The translations under genes and the position numbers were made by a program. A stretch of 64,000 nucleotides of DNA, from the NCBI RefSeq assembly GCF_009870125.1, contig NC_046683.1, forward strand, positions 53,831,869 to 53,895,868, in the 5' to 3' direction. This stretch comes from Drosophila pseudoobscura (taxonomy: Eukaryota > Arthropoda > Insecta > Diptera > Drosophilidae). Below are positions 61,701 to 64,000 of this stretch, in pieces; the first letter of the stretch is position 1; each line of letters starts with the position of its first letter. Below the pieces are notes generated by a model, which ran no database searches, was not told where the DNA came from, and saw only the letters and a list, made by a program, of their open reading frames with translations.

Positions 61701-64000
61701 TTGTGTGCCCCGCACTAAGCGCATTAGGTTTCCCTTCCCCTCTGGCGGGGGGAGGGGGGATGTCTGGGGTCTAGAGGGTTGCCTTGCTTATTGTTTGCAT
61801 ATGTGTAACAATTAAACATTTTCCTCGCTGCCAGACATTTTTTATGAGCCGCTCCCGCACCCCGGGACTATCATTAACACCGCAGAGAACCCACCGAACC
61901 CACCGAGCCCAAGGAACCAACCAAAGAACCAACAAGTGCAAAATCTGCGAGTGGTTATCGGCTTAATTATTATTATGGGTCCCAGAAGGCAGGCAGCCGG
62001 GTGTTGTCGATTGTGCCACACCGCCCCCGCCCCCGCCCACGCCGTCTGCACTTGACTCTCTCTACCCCTCCGCCTTGGTTGGATTTGAATATGTTTGGAG
62101 TTTTTAAATATCCTCTGGTTGATATTTTCGGGTGCGAGTCTTAATCCGCTTAGCCGCACATGTTAATAAATTTATTAGCAGAGCAGAGGTCTCTTGACTC
62201 CCGACATTTGGGGGTGTGGTCTGGTCTGGTCTGGTCCGGGCAGCATCGTTTAACCCATCAAATACCCGGCACTCGAAGAGTTTTAGGGATACATCAGTTT
62301 TGTGGCGGAAGGAAGCCTTTCCGAGCCCCATAAAGAGTTCAGGGACCTACAGACCCTATTTATTGTATAGCTTATAGAAATCATAGGATTTCGGTTGGTT
62401 AATCGATCTTTAAGGGCCTGTCTCTAGGGCTTCTACGTGTCTTGGAGTGCCACAAATGTCGTGATAAATCTGGTTGAGTCTCTCTGGTCTCCCCCGTCGC
62501 TCTGCGGTAGTTTAACCTTTCCGTGGCACACACGACAGCCCAGAGAGCAATTGAAAAACTTTTCCAACTGTCGGACCCTAATTGGACCCAAAGGAGAGTT
62601 GGCCAACTCATAAAACACGCTAATTACACACCCGCACTGAGAATAGTTGACAAAAAAAAAAAAAACAAAAAAAAGAAAAACTAATCTAAAACTAAAACTG
62701 ACCCCGGCACTTGACTCCGGACGAAGCAGAGCGGACCGCAGCTGTAAATTAAACAGTTGACAGTTGGGTGAAAGTGGCCCCTGCCCCCTGCCCCCTGGCC
62801 CGGCCGGACTTTCCTCTCCTGCCTGCCGCACACAGGTGTTGCGGGTCCTGCTGGCAGGTGGTTTTCATTAGGCGTTATTGACAGGCGCAGCTAACGGCAC
62901 TATTATCCGAGGCGTTGACATTTGTTACCCGGCCGCAGGAGAGCTCCCCCGGGGCGCACTCCAATCAAAAAGGTCATTAGAGAGGGAGGTCAGGGCAGGG
63001 CAGGTGCCTTATGCTGCTGACTTTATCAATGGTCTAATTAAGGTTATAAGGTAATTAAGTAACTAACAGTAGTTTCAGGCTAATTTCACTTTTAATAGAA
63101 TTAATTTTCGATCAGAGTTCGGAAGATCGCGAAATAATCGAAGGACTCGCAGATGGGTGCCCCCCTTTTGGCGGAAAGACCTCGAAACGGGCAAAGGACA
63201 AGCATAGCGAATTCTGGGTGGAGGCATGTCCTGGCGTAGCTTGCAACAGACAGCAGGGCAGCAGCAGGCAGAGAGCTCAGATGCAGGTCCGTGCCCGTGT
63301 CCGGGTCGGCCAGCGGCCGCTGGGCGTTACCAAAGCTGAGCTACAAATATGCAAATAGACACAATTTTTAATTAGCAGCCAAGCGCAAATTTACCCAAAA
63401 ACCAACCGGAAACAGACACGCGGACAGAGACAGACGGAGAGAGACGACGACGACTGGGAGTGAGAGATGTCAGCAACAAAAGAGACCCGCGAGTAGCATG
63501 GAGAATGGCGAATGGATACATTTATGGGTGTATCTGCATCACATACTCGTACTCATCGCACTCGCATTAACAACAAATTCATTAAAATGCGCAACACAAA
63601 AAAACAGTTGAAACAAAAATAAATGCAGAAAAAACGATGATTATTAAAAATCTAAAATAAATAAAAGATGAGAGCTGCTTTTTTCTTTTTTTTTTTCATC
63701 TTTTGCCTTTGGCGAATGACACAGAACGGACCCAGGGCCGGGCCGGAGCAATAGCAGCTGTTTGCATATTGAGAGCGCCAACTCCCACCCGGAGGGATCA
63801 AGATTTATTGCGTACACGCCGCGTTGTGCAAGTCAAAAGGTAGAAAGCACAAAAAGTATACGTACTACTCGGCAAAAAAATACAAAATAAAATAAAAATA
63901 AAAAAAACAAAAACAGAGCACAAAAAGAACACAAAGTTTGGTAGAAAACATTTCTGTGCATAATCATTTGAACTACGCGCCAGCCGCCGTCTGCTGAAGC
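58701..64000. other. Gene-free stretch to the end of the window
   Basis: No supported gene. It contains a CAACAA run near 59501-59519, CCAAATACC repeats near 61448-61470, and GGTCTGGTCTGG near 62217-62237. Open frames such as 59545-60156 have no domain-like sequence. The GC-balanced stretch 62830-63060 looks non-repetitive and might be regulatory; this is only an impression. Confidence 0.5.

Overview
The window is animal nuclear DNA from a Drosophila-type genome. The introns are short (60-73 bp) with GT-AG ends, CA/CT microsatellites are dense, and there is a DINE-1/INE-1-type interspersed element. One protein is recognisable as the Drosophila pro-apoptotic factor Grim. The form of the DINE-1-like element and the abundance of G/C-rich six-base repeats suggest the obscura group (D. 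pseudoobscura and relatives). That placement is inference. Grim places the window in the region equivalent to the H99 cell-death interval (hid, grim, reaper, sickle); no other IAP-binding start motif of that family was seen here.

The window is gene-poor. Four protein genes can be supported. (1) A four-exon minus-strand gene at 18841-20812 encodes about 589 residues of Met/Gly/Ala/Gln/Ser-rich, largely disordered protein that I do not recognise. (2) grim is a single minus-strand exon at 24804-25265, with a TATA-like box, an initiator-like site, a GAGA tract and a 10-bp-arm palindrome upstream. (3) A four-exon minus-strand gene at 43147-43839 encodes a small protein with four predicted membrane segments. 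(4) An F-box gene lies on the plus strand at 44429-45658, diverging from gene 3, with a likely 66-bp in-frame intron near its end. The exon phases of genes 1 and 3 add up exactly, which supports those models.

The rest is non-coding. GC-balanced stretches, where regulatory DNA for the cell-death genes may lie, alternate with AT-rich blocks. Several AT-rich blocks are old tandem arrays with periods of about 66-180 bp (near 459, 2651, 11150, 15791, 55087 and 58250). A non-AT array of about 177 bp lies at 28396-28960. Two transposon remnants sit side by side: a broken Tc1-like transposase at about 36430-36712, and a DINE-1-like element at 36937-38012 bounded by a perfect 13-bp inverted repeat.

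A 12-base motif, TGGTGACCCCGA, recurs as close copies in four places and on both strands. It lies in a composite tandem repeat at 9160-9540, in a 32-bp duplication just after the stop codon of gene 1, and singly at 49848 and 51786. It matches what I recall as the complement of a tRNA-Trp 3' end, as used by primer binding sites of some LTR elements. This is the least explained pattern in the window. Most other reading frames over 60 codons look like chance and were left out.
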